A DNA stretch of 64,000 bases. Origin: JBGSKY01 sp041740995. GTDB taxonomy: Bacteria > Planctomycetota > Planctomycetia > Pirellulales > Pirellulaceae. The DNA is taken from the NCBI GenBank assembly GCA_041740995.1, contig JBGSKY010000136.1, positions 1-64,000 of the forward strand. Reading direction: 5' to 3'. Below the pieces are notes generated by a model, which was not told the origin of the DNA, did not search any database, and saw only the letters and a list, made by a program, of their open reading frames with translations. Numbering within the stretch: position 1 is the stretch's first letter; each line of letters begins with the position of its first letter. Made by a program: the position numbers and the translations under genes. This document shows positions 35,843 to 44,181 of this stretch, piece by piece.

Positions 35843-36625
35843 ATGTCGCGATCAAAAGTACCGACTCTGGCATTTTCGATTTCCAGTTGTCTCTTTTCGT
35901 TTGCTAACGCGGAAAATGACGGCTCTGTCCCAGCGTATAGTCCCGCCAGTGTGACATTTAACACTGAGGTAGTGAACACGCCCCAGGCTCGAACCGCATT
36001 GGTTCGCTACTTACAGTCAGATGCTAGCAAACTAGCCGAAACCGCCGATGCCAAATCGGCGATGCAACAGCAGACGTCGTCGCCTTCTGACACGCTGCCG
36101 TCTTTGCCGAAAAGCAGCCGCGACGAAAAAGATGCAACGCGTCTAAAGAAGCCGACCGCAGTCAAAGCACCAATCGAACTCGATGCCTTGACAACTCCCG
36201 ATTTAGCTTTGGACAAAATTGGCAAAGGAGACCTACCGGACGACGCAACGTTGGACCGATTGCCTGACGCGATTGCGTTACCGCTGGCTTCGGACCGTGG
36301 CCTCTACCTAGCTTACCGAAAACAATGGGTCGGTTCAGGGTTCTGCCATCAACCGCTATATTTCGAAGATGCAATGCTAGAACGGCATGGGCACGAAAGA
36401 TTTCCACTGTTGCAACCGTATATTTCGGGTGCAAAATTCTTCGGCACGATTCCTCTGGCGCCTTACAAGATGACGCTTCAAGGGCCGCTAGAAGACCGAC
36501 ACACGCTCGGATCGTACCGCGCTGGATCGGCCACGCCATTGCTACGCCAGCGTCTGCCGTATGACGCGACCGCGATTCGCAATCAACTTGGCGCTTCCGC
36601 CGCCGCAGCGGTAGCAATTCCTTAA
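35843..36625 (+). CDS. Exported hypothetical protein, planctomycete family
   Basis: ATG 35843 has AAGGTG at 35831-35836 and starts a signal peptide (VPTLAFSISSCLFSFANA). The frame extends upstream to a TTG at 35720, but without signal-like content. The N-terminal half is Ser/Asp/Lys-rich and probably disordered. The C-terminal 100 residues are conserved-looking: GSGFCHQPLYFEDAMLERHG, then LQPYISGAKFFGTIPLAPYK, then DRHTLGSYRAGSATPLLRQR. I recall this pattern from planctomycete genomes but know no function for it. A single Cys (in GFCHQP) could be a ligand or lipid-independent contact. Confidence 0.65.
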   Translation: MSRSKVPTLAFSISSCLFSFANAENDGSVPAYSPASVTFNTEVVNTPQARTALVRYLQSDASKLAETADAKSAMQQQTSSPSDTLPSLPKSSRDEKDATRLKKPTAVKAPIELDALTTPDLALDKIGKGDLPDDATLDRLPDAIALPLASDRGLYLAYRKQWVGSGFCHQPLYFEDAMLERHGHERFPLLQPYISGAKFFGTIPLAPYKMTLQGPLEDRHTLGSYRAGSATPLLRQRLPYDATAIRNQLGASAAAAVAIP

Positions 36626-36684
36626 GCTCGAGCTATTTAATTTCATTTTTTTTGAAATTCATTTCGCCGCTGGAATTTTTGCCG

Positions 36685-36714
36685 CTGACTTCTCTCTCCA
36701 CACATCGCTATAAT
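36685..36714 (+). promoter_or_regulatory. Candidate sigma-70 promoter
   Basis: CTGACT at 36685-36690 and a perfect TATAAT at 36709-36714 are separated by 18 bases, ahead of the small membrane-protein gene at 36785. An imperfect hairpin (GGCATTTCGG at 36730-36739 with CCGAATGCC at 36752-36760) lies in the leader, and AAGGA at 36772 is the ribosome site. Confidence 0.45.
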
Positions 36715-36784
36715 GCAAGTGCTAAGCGCGGCATTTCGGTGTAGAGGCGGTCCGAATGCCACTATCTGTTGAAGGAATAGTGTA

Positions 36785-37264
36785 ATGACTCCAAGCATTG
36801 ACCCCGTCCAATTTCCACGTCAAATCTGGCAAGCCGTCTCAGAACAAGCTCGCCGGTGCTTACTGCGACGTGATTTTTGTCCTGACCAGTCACGCGTTGA
36901 AAACCTGCGATGCGTCCACTTGCAAAACGAGTCCGAAGGCCGTTACGGCCAGCAAGTCTGGTTTTTTGAAGCAACCGGAATCGACACCGTTGGGCGACGA
37001 CACATGCTTTACGGTGCAATCGAGCTTTCGATTCAGTACGGCCTATTAGAGCCAAGCCAGACTGCATTGTTTGAAGATATTGAACAACGACAAAAGTTTC
37101 TTCGGCAAGAAGTCCTGATTGCCGAGAGCACTGCCTGGAAAAGCCGGTCGACAAACTTCTGGGTTCGCACCACATGCCTTGCCGTAATTGTCGTATCCGC
37201 AATGTGGCTGACAATGCTGGCTTTGTATATTTCCCAATGGCCATTTGCTGCGTCCGCTTCGTAG
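36785..37264 (+). CDS. Tail-anchored hypothetical membrane protein
   Basis: The product has 159 residues with an ATG start 10 bases behind AAGGA. The first 120 residues are soluble and mixed alpha/beta, with VWFFEATGIDTVGRRHMLYGAIELSIQYGLLE as a conserved-looking core, followed by a charged helix. One membrane helix near the C-terminus (TCLAVIVVSAMWLTMLALYI) leaves only a short tail, so it is tail-anchored with the bulk in the cytoplasm. A promoter and leader hairpin are visible upstream. I know no function. It converges on the sigma-factor gene. Confidence 0.65.
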   Translation: MTPSIDPVQFPRQIWQAVSEQARRCLLRRDFCPDQSRVENLRCVHLQNESEGRYGQQVWFFEATGIDTVGRRHMLYGAIELSIQYGLLEPSQTALFEDIEQRQKFLRQEVLIAESTAWKSRSTNFWVRTTCLAVIVVSAMWLTMLALYISQWPFAASAS

Positions 37265-37479
37265 AACCGCAAATAAGCTCATCACAAGTTTCGTTCGCCG
37301 GATATCTGGCATGCGAAGACTTCAGGCAAGCCATTTCTGAAAATGAACACATTTGCCGTTACTATTTTGCACCGGCTGCAGCTCGAAACCGGCGGTGAAT
37401 CGCGCCGGTTGAAAATCGCTATTGGACCGAGTTATGGGCCACAAGTCCTGGCGACTTCGGCTCTCCCGAAATGTTGCTC

Positions 37480-39144
37480 TCAGTCAGGTTGATCAATGTG
37501 CTCTTCGCTGACCGCAAGCTTCAACTTGGACAGAGCTCGTGCTTCAAGCTGACGGATTCGTTCTTTGGTTACGCCTAAGCTCTCGCCAACTTGCTTGAGA
37601 GTGAGTGGCTCTTGTTCGTGATTCAAACCAAAACGGCGAATGATGATCTCCTGCTCACGCTGATCGAGCTTGTGCAAGATCCGAGAGATTTGAGTTTTTC
37701 TCTTCTGGAATTCCAGCTCAGCAGCAACATTGTCGGCGCGGCTATCTTCGTGGGTGGCAAATGTCTCCTCGCTACTTGTACGAAAGCGATCACGATGCTT
37801 AAACTCATCCGGAATCGAACGTGCGAAGTTCTTCATAATCGCCCAGCTCGCATAAGTACTGAACTTGTTTCCTCGTGCAAAATCGAACTTTTCAACAGCG
37901 CGAATCAACGAGATGTTTCCGTCGCTAATCAGGCTAAAAAAGTCTTCCCCAGAGCTTGCATGGCGTTTCGCAATTGAAACCACCAAACGCAGGTTGGATT
38001 GCACTAATTGGTTCTTGACCTCGACGGCTCGATGATAGATCGCATCGATCTCGTTCATCAATGTCGCGTTTGGCGATTTGACATTAAGCAACTCTCGTTT
38101 ATTCGAGGCCAACTGCTTCAGATAGTTCATCTTTCGAAAAAGATGCTGCTCCTGTTCGCGAGTCAGAAGCGATGCGTTGTAAAGCGACGCCAAATAGAGC
38201 GGCAGTCCGCTTGGCGCCTTCACGCGTCGATCTTGATCGCTACTTGCTGGCATTTCGCCTAAAATTTGCTCTTCTAGCGATTCATCAGCAAATTGTGGAT
38301 TGGGCATGAAATCGAGCGGTAAATCCATAATGCGGACCGCTCGCTGTTCATTGATCAAGCGAACGATCGCAGACCGTGTCCGGTTATATCGTCTCGCTAG
38401 CACAACAGTGCTGACATTGCGAAGATGCTGTTGATATATGGCTCGCACTTCTTCTGGAGTCAATTGTGGACGCAGGTCCGGAAAAATTGCGATTTCTGGA
38501 TTTCGTCGATCAAAATTCTTGAGCGTATATCGCATCGCTTCGATGCTGCGATCCATCTCGCGGGCTAATCGGCGAGCAACTTCCGACAGACTGCAACCTT
38601 CGGCGGCGATGTACCTCGCTCGCATTACGATGTCTGTTTTCTCGTCTTCGCTCATCTGACTAAATCGTTCACCGCGATCGACTCGGCTCCGATTTTCTGA
38701 CACGAATCTCTCGACACTGCTATGCAGGAACCCAACTCTTTTTCGACCCTCACATACAAAACGGCGCGACACCAGACCTTGATCTCTCCAACGAGCGATT
38801 GTCTTAGTTGAAACTTTGAACAGCTTACTTAGCTCTTCAACGGTATGAACAGGTTCGGCTGCCTCTTCGATCCGAATGTTCATCGAGTCCGTTATGTCTT
38901 CGACAAAGAGCCGAAGGTCGTGCGCGGCATCTTCGCCTTTGACTACGATGCGTGAAGATTGTTCGGGTCGCACTTCGGTGACTCGATAGAAAAGAAAATC
39001 GAACGGGTAATCCCGCTTACGATCAAGTTCAGCCATCAGCCGCTCAGCACGGTTGGCTTGCTCCAATCGCTTTTCTCGTGGTGCAAAACGGACCTGTTGG
39101 TCTCGAAGCTCTCGGACGGCGACAATTCGATAATCTTGATTCAT
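37480..39144 (-). CDS. Sigma-70 family sigma factor with N-terminal helix-turn-helix domains
   Basis: The C-terminal 245 residues are a group 1/2-like sigma factor. Region 1.2 begins at PSGLPLYLASL (about 311), region 2 at NLRLVVSIAKRH with FDFARGNKFSTYASWAI (384-435), and region 4 at LDQREQEIIIRRFGL and VGESLGVTKERIRQLEARALSKL (493-541). Region 3 between them is very short. In front lies about 300 residues of other domains. An excisionase/MerR-like helix-turn-helix at 100-150 (TVEELSKLFKVSTKTIARWR) is followed by two further HTH-like segments near 168-210 and 228-270. It is therefore a DNA-binding protein and a promoter-recognition subunit in one chain. Start ATG 39144. The gene stands alone. 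Confidence 0.88.
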   Translation of the reverse strand: MNQDYRIVAVRELRDQQVRFAPREKRLEQANRAERLMAELDRKRDYPFDFLFYRVTEVRPEQSSRIVVKGEDAAHDLRLFVEDITDSMNIRIEEAAEPVHTVEELSKLFKVSTKTIARWRDQGLVSRRFVCEGRKRVGFLHSSVERFVSENRSRVDRGERFSQMSEDEKTDIVMRARYIAAEGCSLSEVARRLAREMDRSIEAMRYTLKNFDRRNPEIAIFPDLRPQLTPEEVRAIYQQHLRNVSTVVLARRYNRTRSAIVRLINEQRAVRIMDLPLDFMPNPQFADESLEEQILGEMPASSDQDRRVKAPSGLPLYLASLYNASLLTREQEQHLFRKMNYLKQLASNKRELLNVKSPNATLMNEIDAIYHRAVEVKNQLVQSNLRLVVSIAKRHASSGEDFFSLISDGNISLIRAVEKFDFARGNKFSTYASWAIMKNFARSIPDEFKHRDRFRTSSEETFATHEDSRADNVAAELEFQKRKTQISRILHKLDQREQEIIIRRFGLNHEQEPLTLKQVGESLGVTKERIRQLEARALSKLKLAVSEEHIDQPD

Positions 39145-39722
39145 TACTCACTCCCTGTTGCGAGAAAATTCCGTATCGTTCCATGCGGCTCCCGACCGCC
39201 ACGGTCAACCTCGCTGATTGGGAAAAAGCCATCTCATCTTGCGACAGCTTATTTGCGACAACAACCAAATTGGATGATGCCAGCACTTCAAAGTCGCGAA
39301 CGTCCGATACTGTCTTTCCCAACCTTTTCGCCCAAGTGATTTTAGATCGACCTGATTCGATTTGGCTGACGAAATAGAGTTCGTCTATTCGTTTGACTAG
39401 TTTGGTCCTCCGACGCTCAATTATCCCGAAACTTCAAAACCAAATCATTAATTGCTCGATGCAAGAACGATCGCCAACGGAACAGCTCCTGAACTCATCC
39501 AACCGCAGGAACTTCAAATCGATCAGAAAAGGCAGCTAACACAACCAATTCTATTACCTTCCCTCTAAATAAGACGCCCGATATTAAAAAAAGTTCAGCA
39601 GTCCGGTTGACGGGCTATGAGCAAACGATACGCCAAATAATGCCCCTAACGCATGCGGCTGCTGTTACTAACTGCAAAATATCCAACGAATTAGAAGGCG
39701 TAAGCCAATATCTCGACTTAAA
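39145..39722. other. Intergenic region upstream of the sigma-factor gene
   Basis: No gene is supported here. The proximal part must carry the sigma-factor promoter on the minus strand. Short frames read into the sigma gene in other phases but have no ribosome site or conserved content. Confidence 0.45.
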
Positions 39723-39791
39723 GGTAACTTAACCACCCGGCGAGAGCTTGCCCAAGTTACCAAGAGAGGACCCAGATTTTTCCGAATTTGG
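39723..39791 (+). other. Two adjacent stem-loops, possible structured leader RNA
   Basis: GGTAACTT (39723-39730) pairs with AAGTTACC (39754-39761) around an inner GGCGA/TTGCC stem. Ten bases further on, CCAGATT (39772-39778) pairs with AATTTGG (39785-39791), with one G-U pair that is only possible in plus-strand RNA. The pair lies 280 bases ahead of the Tat-exported protein gene at 40072. No gene was found between 39792 and 40071, although a frame from 39798 reads through. Confidence 0.4.
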
Positions 39792-40071
39792 TAAAGAATG
39801 GATGGTACCGCCTTCAATTGTCGCACATTTTACAAAACGTTGCCATTTTGGCTAAAGATTAGGCAGCAATTCTATACTTTACTCTCTGAAAACCGGCGAT
39901 CGTTAACCTGCGGACTATGCATCAACCTTAAGGATCAAGCGAAAGCTTCTGAAAAGTCTGAATGTTCTCCGCCGATGAAAACAATAATGGGACGAGCGAG
40001 TCGGCTCATTTTCAACATAGACGCTCAGACCAATCCGGCGTCTCTGAAACCGAACCAGAACGGAAGACCGA

Positions 40072-41550
40072 ATGATTCACGCAGATGACCAATTGACCAA
40101 TCTACTCGCTCGACGTTCTTTTATTGGCCGCAGCAGCGCGCTGGGCGGACTGATTTTCAGCGTTGGCCTTGGTAGTTCGATGCTGGCTCAAGAACAACGC
40201 TCGTTACTTGTCTCAACGGAAAAAAAGCAGCCTCAACTTGCACTTCGCAAGGCGACCACCAGGGTAAAATCCGTTCTCGAAGTTCGCGGTGAAGTTCGAC
40301 TGCGATCTACCACAGGCACGACCAGCGACAGTCAGCAATCAGCTGTTCGTCGGGCTCCTGTCGAGTCGAAAACGACGCTTCAATACGAAGAAGTATTTGA
40401 ACCGATCACCAACAACAGTCGCGAAAAATTTTCCGCCCTCTACTTCGAAGTTGCTGAATCTGGAATCACAATTGAAAAACATGCGACCGACAAAAAGCTC
40501 CGCGATCAATCGCAGCGAATGATTCGCTGGACAAACGCTGGGCAAAATGTTTCAAAGACCGCCGCCATCGGCGAACCACTGACCGAAGCCGAATACAAGC
40601 TGAGCGAAAGTCCCGTCGTCAGTATGTATCTCGACCTGATTGCCCCTCCAAGCTCGCAAGCGATTGGCGAAAAATACCTGCTAGATGAAAACGATGTCGC
40701 AAAACTTTTTAGCTTAGATGTAGTCACCGGAGGAACCTTGAGCTCGGTCATCATTGATCAAGACGAAAATGAACAAACACTAGAAGTCGTCGGCCAGTTC
40801 TCAGCGGCGGTGAATTCGGTTCCAACTCGTATAGAATTGACCGGCAAGGCTCGCGTCAATCGTGCCACTGGACTTGTGACCTATTTCGCTGCCAGCATCG
40901 AAGAGGAACGTGAAGTTGGGTTTGCTGAACCTGGTTTCAAAATCACTGCGCGATTACGATTGATTCGAGAACAAGTCGAAGCCCCAAAAGAAATAGGTAA
41001 ACTCGATGAGTATCGTGCATTGCTGGCCGATCGGCAACAAGTAGCGCTGCAACAATTCGAATCGCATGTTGCAGGCTACCAGTTTTTGGCGGATGTCAAC
41101 TGGGTCGTCTACAAAGACAGCGAAGTCGATACGATATTGAGATATGTCAAACAGAATCGAGTTCTAGCCAATTGCAACATCATCAATTTGGCTGATATGG
41201 AACCAGGTCGACAACTCACAATCGACGGTTTTCTTACTGACGTTCGACGTTCATTGGGTAAAGGCTACGGTCAAGTTCTTGAGCAATCCGAAACGTTGAC
41301 CAAGAATAAACTTCGAATGATGAAGATCGTAGTTGGCGGTCAAATTGAGGGCATTAATGTCCAATGGATCAACCTGCTGATCAGCAATGACGAAGGCCGG
41401 CACGTTTCGGTTGTGTACACTTTCAACAGTGAGTACGCAGACGCGGTGCAAGGGTCTGATTCACAGTTTGCCGACTCATTTACGTTCACTCGTCGCCTAA
41501 AAACAGCAGAAGAGTTAGCCGAACAAGATCAGTCGGCTAAGAAACAATAA
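40072..41550 (+). CDS. Tat-exported hypothetical protein
   Basis: The N-terminus LARRSFIGRSSALGGLIFSVGLG is a Tat signal: twin Arg, then a weakly hydrophobic, Gly/Ser-rich core ending at a likely cleavage after MLAQEQ. The mature protein of about 450 residues is beta-rich and has no Cys-rich motif, no repeats and no membrane helix. Repeated phrases such as EVRGEVRLRS, YFEVAESGITIE and LRMMKIVVGGQIEGINVQWI suggest two or three beta domains. This looks like a planctomycete-specific envelope protein. Tat export implies that it folds, perhaps with a cofactor, before crossing the membrane. No function is assigned. Confidence 0.7.
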   Translation: MIHADDQLTNLLARRSFIGRSSALGGLIFSVGLGSSMLAQEQRSLLVSTEKKQPQLALRKATTRVKSVLEVRGEVRLRSTTGTTSDSQQSAVRRAPVESKTTLQYEEVFEPITNNSREKFSALYFEVAESGITIEKHATDKKLRDQSQRMIRWTNAGQNVSKTAAIGEPLTEAEYKLSESPVVSMYLDLIAPPSSQAIGEKYLLDENDVAKLFSLDVVTGGTLSSVIIDQDENEQTLEVVGQFSAAVNSVPTRIELTGKARVNRATGLVTYFAASIEEEREVGFAEPGFKITARLRLIREQVEAPKEIGKLDEYRALLADRQQVALQQFESHVAGYQFLADVNWVVYKDSEVDTILRYVKQNRVLANCNIINLADMEPGRQLTIDGFLTDVRRSLGKGYGQVLEQSETLTKNKLRMMKIVVGGQIEGINVQWINLLISNDEGRHVSVVYTFNSEYADAVQGSDSQFADSFTFTRRLKTAEELAEQDQSAKKQ

Positions 41551-41585
41551 TTGTTTTCGGCAGCGAACTTTTGAAGTCTAAGCGG

Positions 41586-43016
41586 CTAGGCCTGCTTTTT
41601 CTTGGGCTTATAGATTTCTGTCGCCGTCCCGTAAAAGACTTCGCCGGCATTCATCAGTGTTTCGCTGAGCGTCGGATGCGGGTGAATCGATTCGGTGATA
41701 TCGCGAACATTACATCCCATTTCGATGGCAAGTACGGCTTCGGCGATCAACTCTCCGGCACCAGAACCGACAATTCCGCAACCGACAACGCGTTCAGTTT
41801 CCGGATCGATCAGCCATTTGGTCAAACCCTCAGGGCGGTTGATTGCTTGTGCTCGTCCGCTGGCCGCCCAAGGATAGACTTCGACGCTGACTTTGCGACC
41901 TTCTTTGGTCGCTTGTTCTTCAGTTAATCCAGCCCAGGCAATTTCTGGATCGGTAAACACAACCGCTGGAATTGCGATTTTGTCAAACACTGCCGAATGG
42001 CCAAGCATCGCCTCAACAGCGATTCGCCCTTCGTGAGTTGCTTTGTGAGCAAGCATCGGATCGCCTGTAACATCCCCGATAGCCATGATGTTTGGGTCGG
42101 CAGTCTTCTGTTCGTTGCTGCAGACGACAAACCCACGTTTATCGACTTCGACCCGCGTATTTTCCAAGCCAATATCGAATGTCCGAGGGCGGCGACCTAC
42201 ACTGACCAAAACGCGGTCAAAACGCTCATGTCCGTATTTGCCGGGGCCCTCGAAGGTGACTTCGATCTGATTGTCGATTTCCGCCAAAGAGCCAACTTTA
42301 GTATTTAAATAGATTCGCTTATCTAGTTGTTTTTCGAGCCGTTTTTGAAGAGGCTTGACCAAATCGCGATCGGCGCCGGGCAGCAGCCCAGAAGTCCATT
42401 CAACAACCGTAACTTCAGACCCAAGAGCTGAATAAACACTGCCCATTTCAAGCCCGATGTAGCCGCCGCCGATGACAAGCATTCGCTTTGGAATATCTTC
42501 AAGCTTTAGAGCTCCGGTCGAATCCATAACTCGCGAGGAACCGATTGCAAAAGCCGGTGGCATCGCAGGAATACTTCCGGTTGCAACGATGCATTTGTCA
42601 AACGTCAGTCGCTTGCCTTCGGGAATCGATTCGTCTTCGCCTTCGAGAAGCAACGACGAGCTGGACTCAAATTTTGCTTTCGCATGAATAACTTTTACCC
42701 CGCGACGCTTGGCCAGTTGCGACAGACCACCACTGAGAGTCGCAATCACTTTTTCCTTCCTTGCGCGAACCGCATCGACGCTGATGACCGGCTTTTCGAA
42801 TGCCACGCCCCAATCCTCGGTCAACTCGTGAGCTTCATGAATAATTTTAGCTACGTGCAGCAATGCCTTTGAGGGAATACAGCCGCGCAGTAGACATGTT
42901 CCGCCCAGCCGCGATTCAGCCTCGATCAACGTTACTTCGACGCCTTCATCCGCGGCTAGAAAAGCGGCTGCGTATCCACCAGGGCCACCGCCCATTACGA
43001 CTAACGGAGCATGCAT
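41586..43016 (-). CDS. lpdA: Dihydrolipoyl dehydrogenase (E3)
   Basis: This flavoprotein reoxidises lipoyl groups of 2-oxoacid dehydrogenase and glycine-cleavage complexes, giving NADH. The FAD motif VVMGGGPGGYAAAF is followed by the redox disulfide in GGTCLLRGCIPSK (Cys41, Cys46). The NAD motif LVIGGGYIGLEMGSV, the second FAD contact IMAIGDVTGDPMLAHKA and the C-terminal catalytic His in IHPHPTLSE are all present. The 476-residue length is normal. No E1 or E2 genes are nearby, so it probably serves several complexes. It lies downstream of rpsD on the same strand, but a terminator-like hairpin separates them. Confidence 0.95.
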   Translation of the reverse strand: MHAPLVVMGGGPGGYAAAFLAADEGVEVTLIEAESRLGGTCLLRGCIPSKALLHVAKIIHEAHELTEDWGVAFEKPVISVDAVRARKEKVIATLSGGLSQLAKRRGVKVIHAKAKFESSSSLLLEGEDESIPEGKRLTFDKCIVATGSIPAMPPAFAIGSSRVMDSTGALKLEDIPKRMLVIGGGYIGLEMGSVYSALGSEVTVVEWTSGLLPGADRDLVKPLQKRLEKQLDKRIYLNTKVGSLAEIDNQIEVTFEGPGKYGHERFDRVLVSVGRRPRTFDIGLENTRVEVDKRGFVVCSNEQKTADPNIMAIGDVTGDPMLAHKATHEGRIAVEAMLGHSAVFDKIAIPAVVFTDPEIAWAGLTEEQATKEGRKVSVEVYPWAASGRAQAINRPEGLTKWLIDPETERVVGCGIVGSGAGELIAEAVLAIEMGCNVRDITESIHPHPTLSETLMNAGEVFYGTATEIYKPKKKQA

Positions 43017-43099
43017 AGAGATTCACTAGGATTCCACCACCCAACGCCTGATTGAAGGCGAGGGGCGGATTTGAAACTCGGAATTTTAAAAGCCAAAAC

Positions 43100-43120
43100 A
43101 AGAGAGCAATGAACTCTCTT
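43100..43120 (-). terminator. Rho-independent terminator of rpsD
   Basis: AAGAGAG at 43100-43106 pairs with CTCTCTT at 43114-43120 around a 7-base loop. On the minus strand the hairpin is followed by TGTTTTGGCTTTT, a good U-tract, just beyond the rpsD stop codon. Confidence 0.6.
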
Positions 43121-43131
43121 AGGCACTTTAA

Positions 43132-43743
43132 CTATCGCGACAAGAATTCGACGACAATGTTTACATTTACTGGTAGCGATATGTCGGATGGTCCGGGCGC
43201 ACCTTGCACAGTGACCTTCAGGCCTTCGCTGTCGAACGCCAGCCAATCGATTGGCACCGGCGAATTGTTAGCGATGATACCCCGGTACAGGTTTCGAACC
43301 GATTCTGTGCCGCGAACTTCGATCACATCACCCAATCGAACAACATAGCTCGGGGACGAGACTTTCTTGCCGTTGACAAGTATATGCCCGTGAACGATTC
43401 CTTGCCGCGCCTGTGGACGTGTTTTGGTTAATCCAGCCCGACGAACAATGTTATCGAGACGTTTTTCGCAGATCAGGAGCATTAGCTCGCCGGTATTTCC
43501 AACCCGTCGAAGCGCGTCCGCGTAATATCGACGCAATTGTCGCTCGCCCAGACCGTAATAGTACTTAATTTTTTGCTTCTCAGCCAAAGCGGTACCGTAG
43601 TTACTGGTCCGACGGGGCTTTGGATGCATACCTGGCGGGCTATCTTTTCGACGTCCAAACGCTTTAACCGCGCCGCCGTTTTCGAAAAGCAGAGTGCCAA
43701 AGCGGCGATTTATACGTGTTTTCGGGCCGGTATATCGAGCCAT
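43132..43743 (-). CDS. rpsD: 30S ribosomal protein S4
   Basis: The ATG at 43743 gives MARYTGPKTRINRRFG, a regular S4 start; the frame extends upstream to 43872 without conserved content. The S4 signature follows: KTRPQARQGIVHGHILVNGKKVSSPSYVV is the S4 RNA-binding domain, and YYGLGERQLRRYYADA the helical N-terminal part. The protein nucleates assembly of the small subunit 5-prime domain. It stands outside the usual ribosomal operons, as is common in planctomycetes, with a terminator downstream. Confidence 0.97.
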   Translation of the reverse strand: MARYTGPKTRINRRFGTLLFENGGAVKAFGRRKDSPPGMHPKPRRTSNYGTALAEKQKIKYYYGLGERQLRRYYADALRRVGNTGELMLLICEKRLDNIVRRAGLTKTRPQARQGIVHGHILVNGKKVSSPSYVVRLGDVIEVRGTESVRNLYRGIIANNSPVPIDWLAFDSEGLKVTVQGAPGPSDISLPVNVNIVVEFLSR

Positions 43744-44181
43744 AACAACCAATTCCTCAAAGCCGCTCGTCAAGCTAGCGTTCAACAAAAAATTATTTCG
43801 CATCCGAAAAACGCAGCAAATTACGCGATTTTCCGGTACGAGACCGTTGGTGACGAACCAACAGCCCTCCAATCCGAGACCCGCCAGAACACCTAGCTGC
43901 CGGTTGGGGCGTTTTCAATAAACGTCAAAATCGGTGAGTAAGGCGTTCAGCCCTACCGGATTGCCCAGATTGACGAATCGCGAATTATCTTCAACTTGGC
44001 TCGACTTCGCAAGGGCAACTCGCGAGTCTGCATCGGTAGGTTCCGGCCTGCAATTGACTCAGTCAGCCGAGCGAATCTCAAGCCTTTCATTTATAATTTA
44101 TAATCGTCGCAATCCGCCGTGTTCCGGACGAGGCTGTGACCACGGGCCTATTTCAGTATTGCAATACACATCGGAGCGAAT
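43744..44181. other. Intergenic region between divergent genes
   Basis: This 438-base stretch carries the promoter of rpsD on the minus strand and that of the pyruvyl transferase-family gene on the plus strand. Two overlapping TATAAT sequences (44092-44097 and 44099-44104) are candidate -10 boxes for the latter, without a good -35. No gene is supported. Confidence 0.45.

Noticed and set aside
39798..40088. Plus-strand frame of 96 codons before the Tat-exported gene
   Set aside because: It overlaps that gene's start, has no ribosome site and no conserved features.
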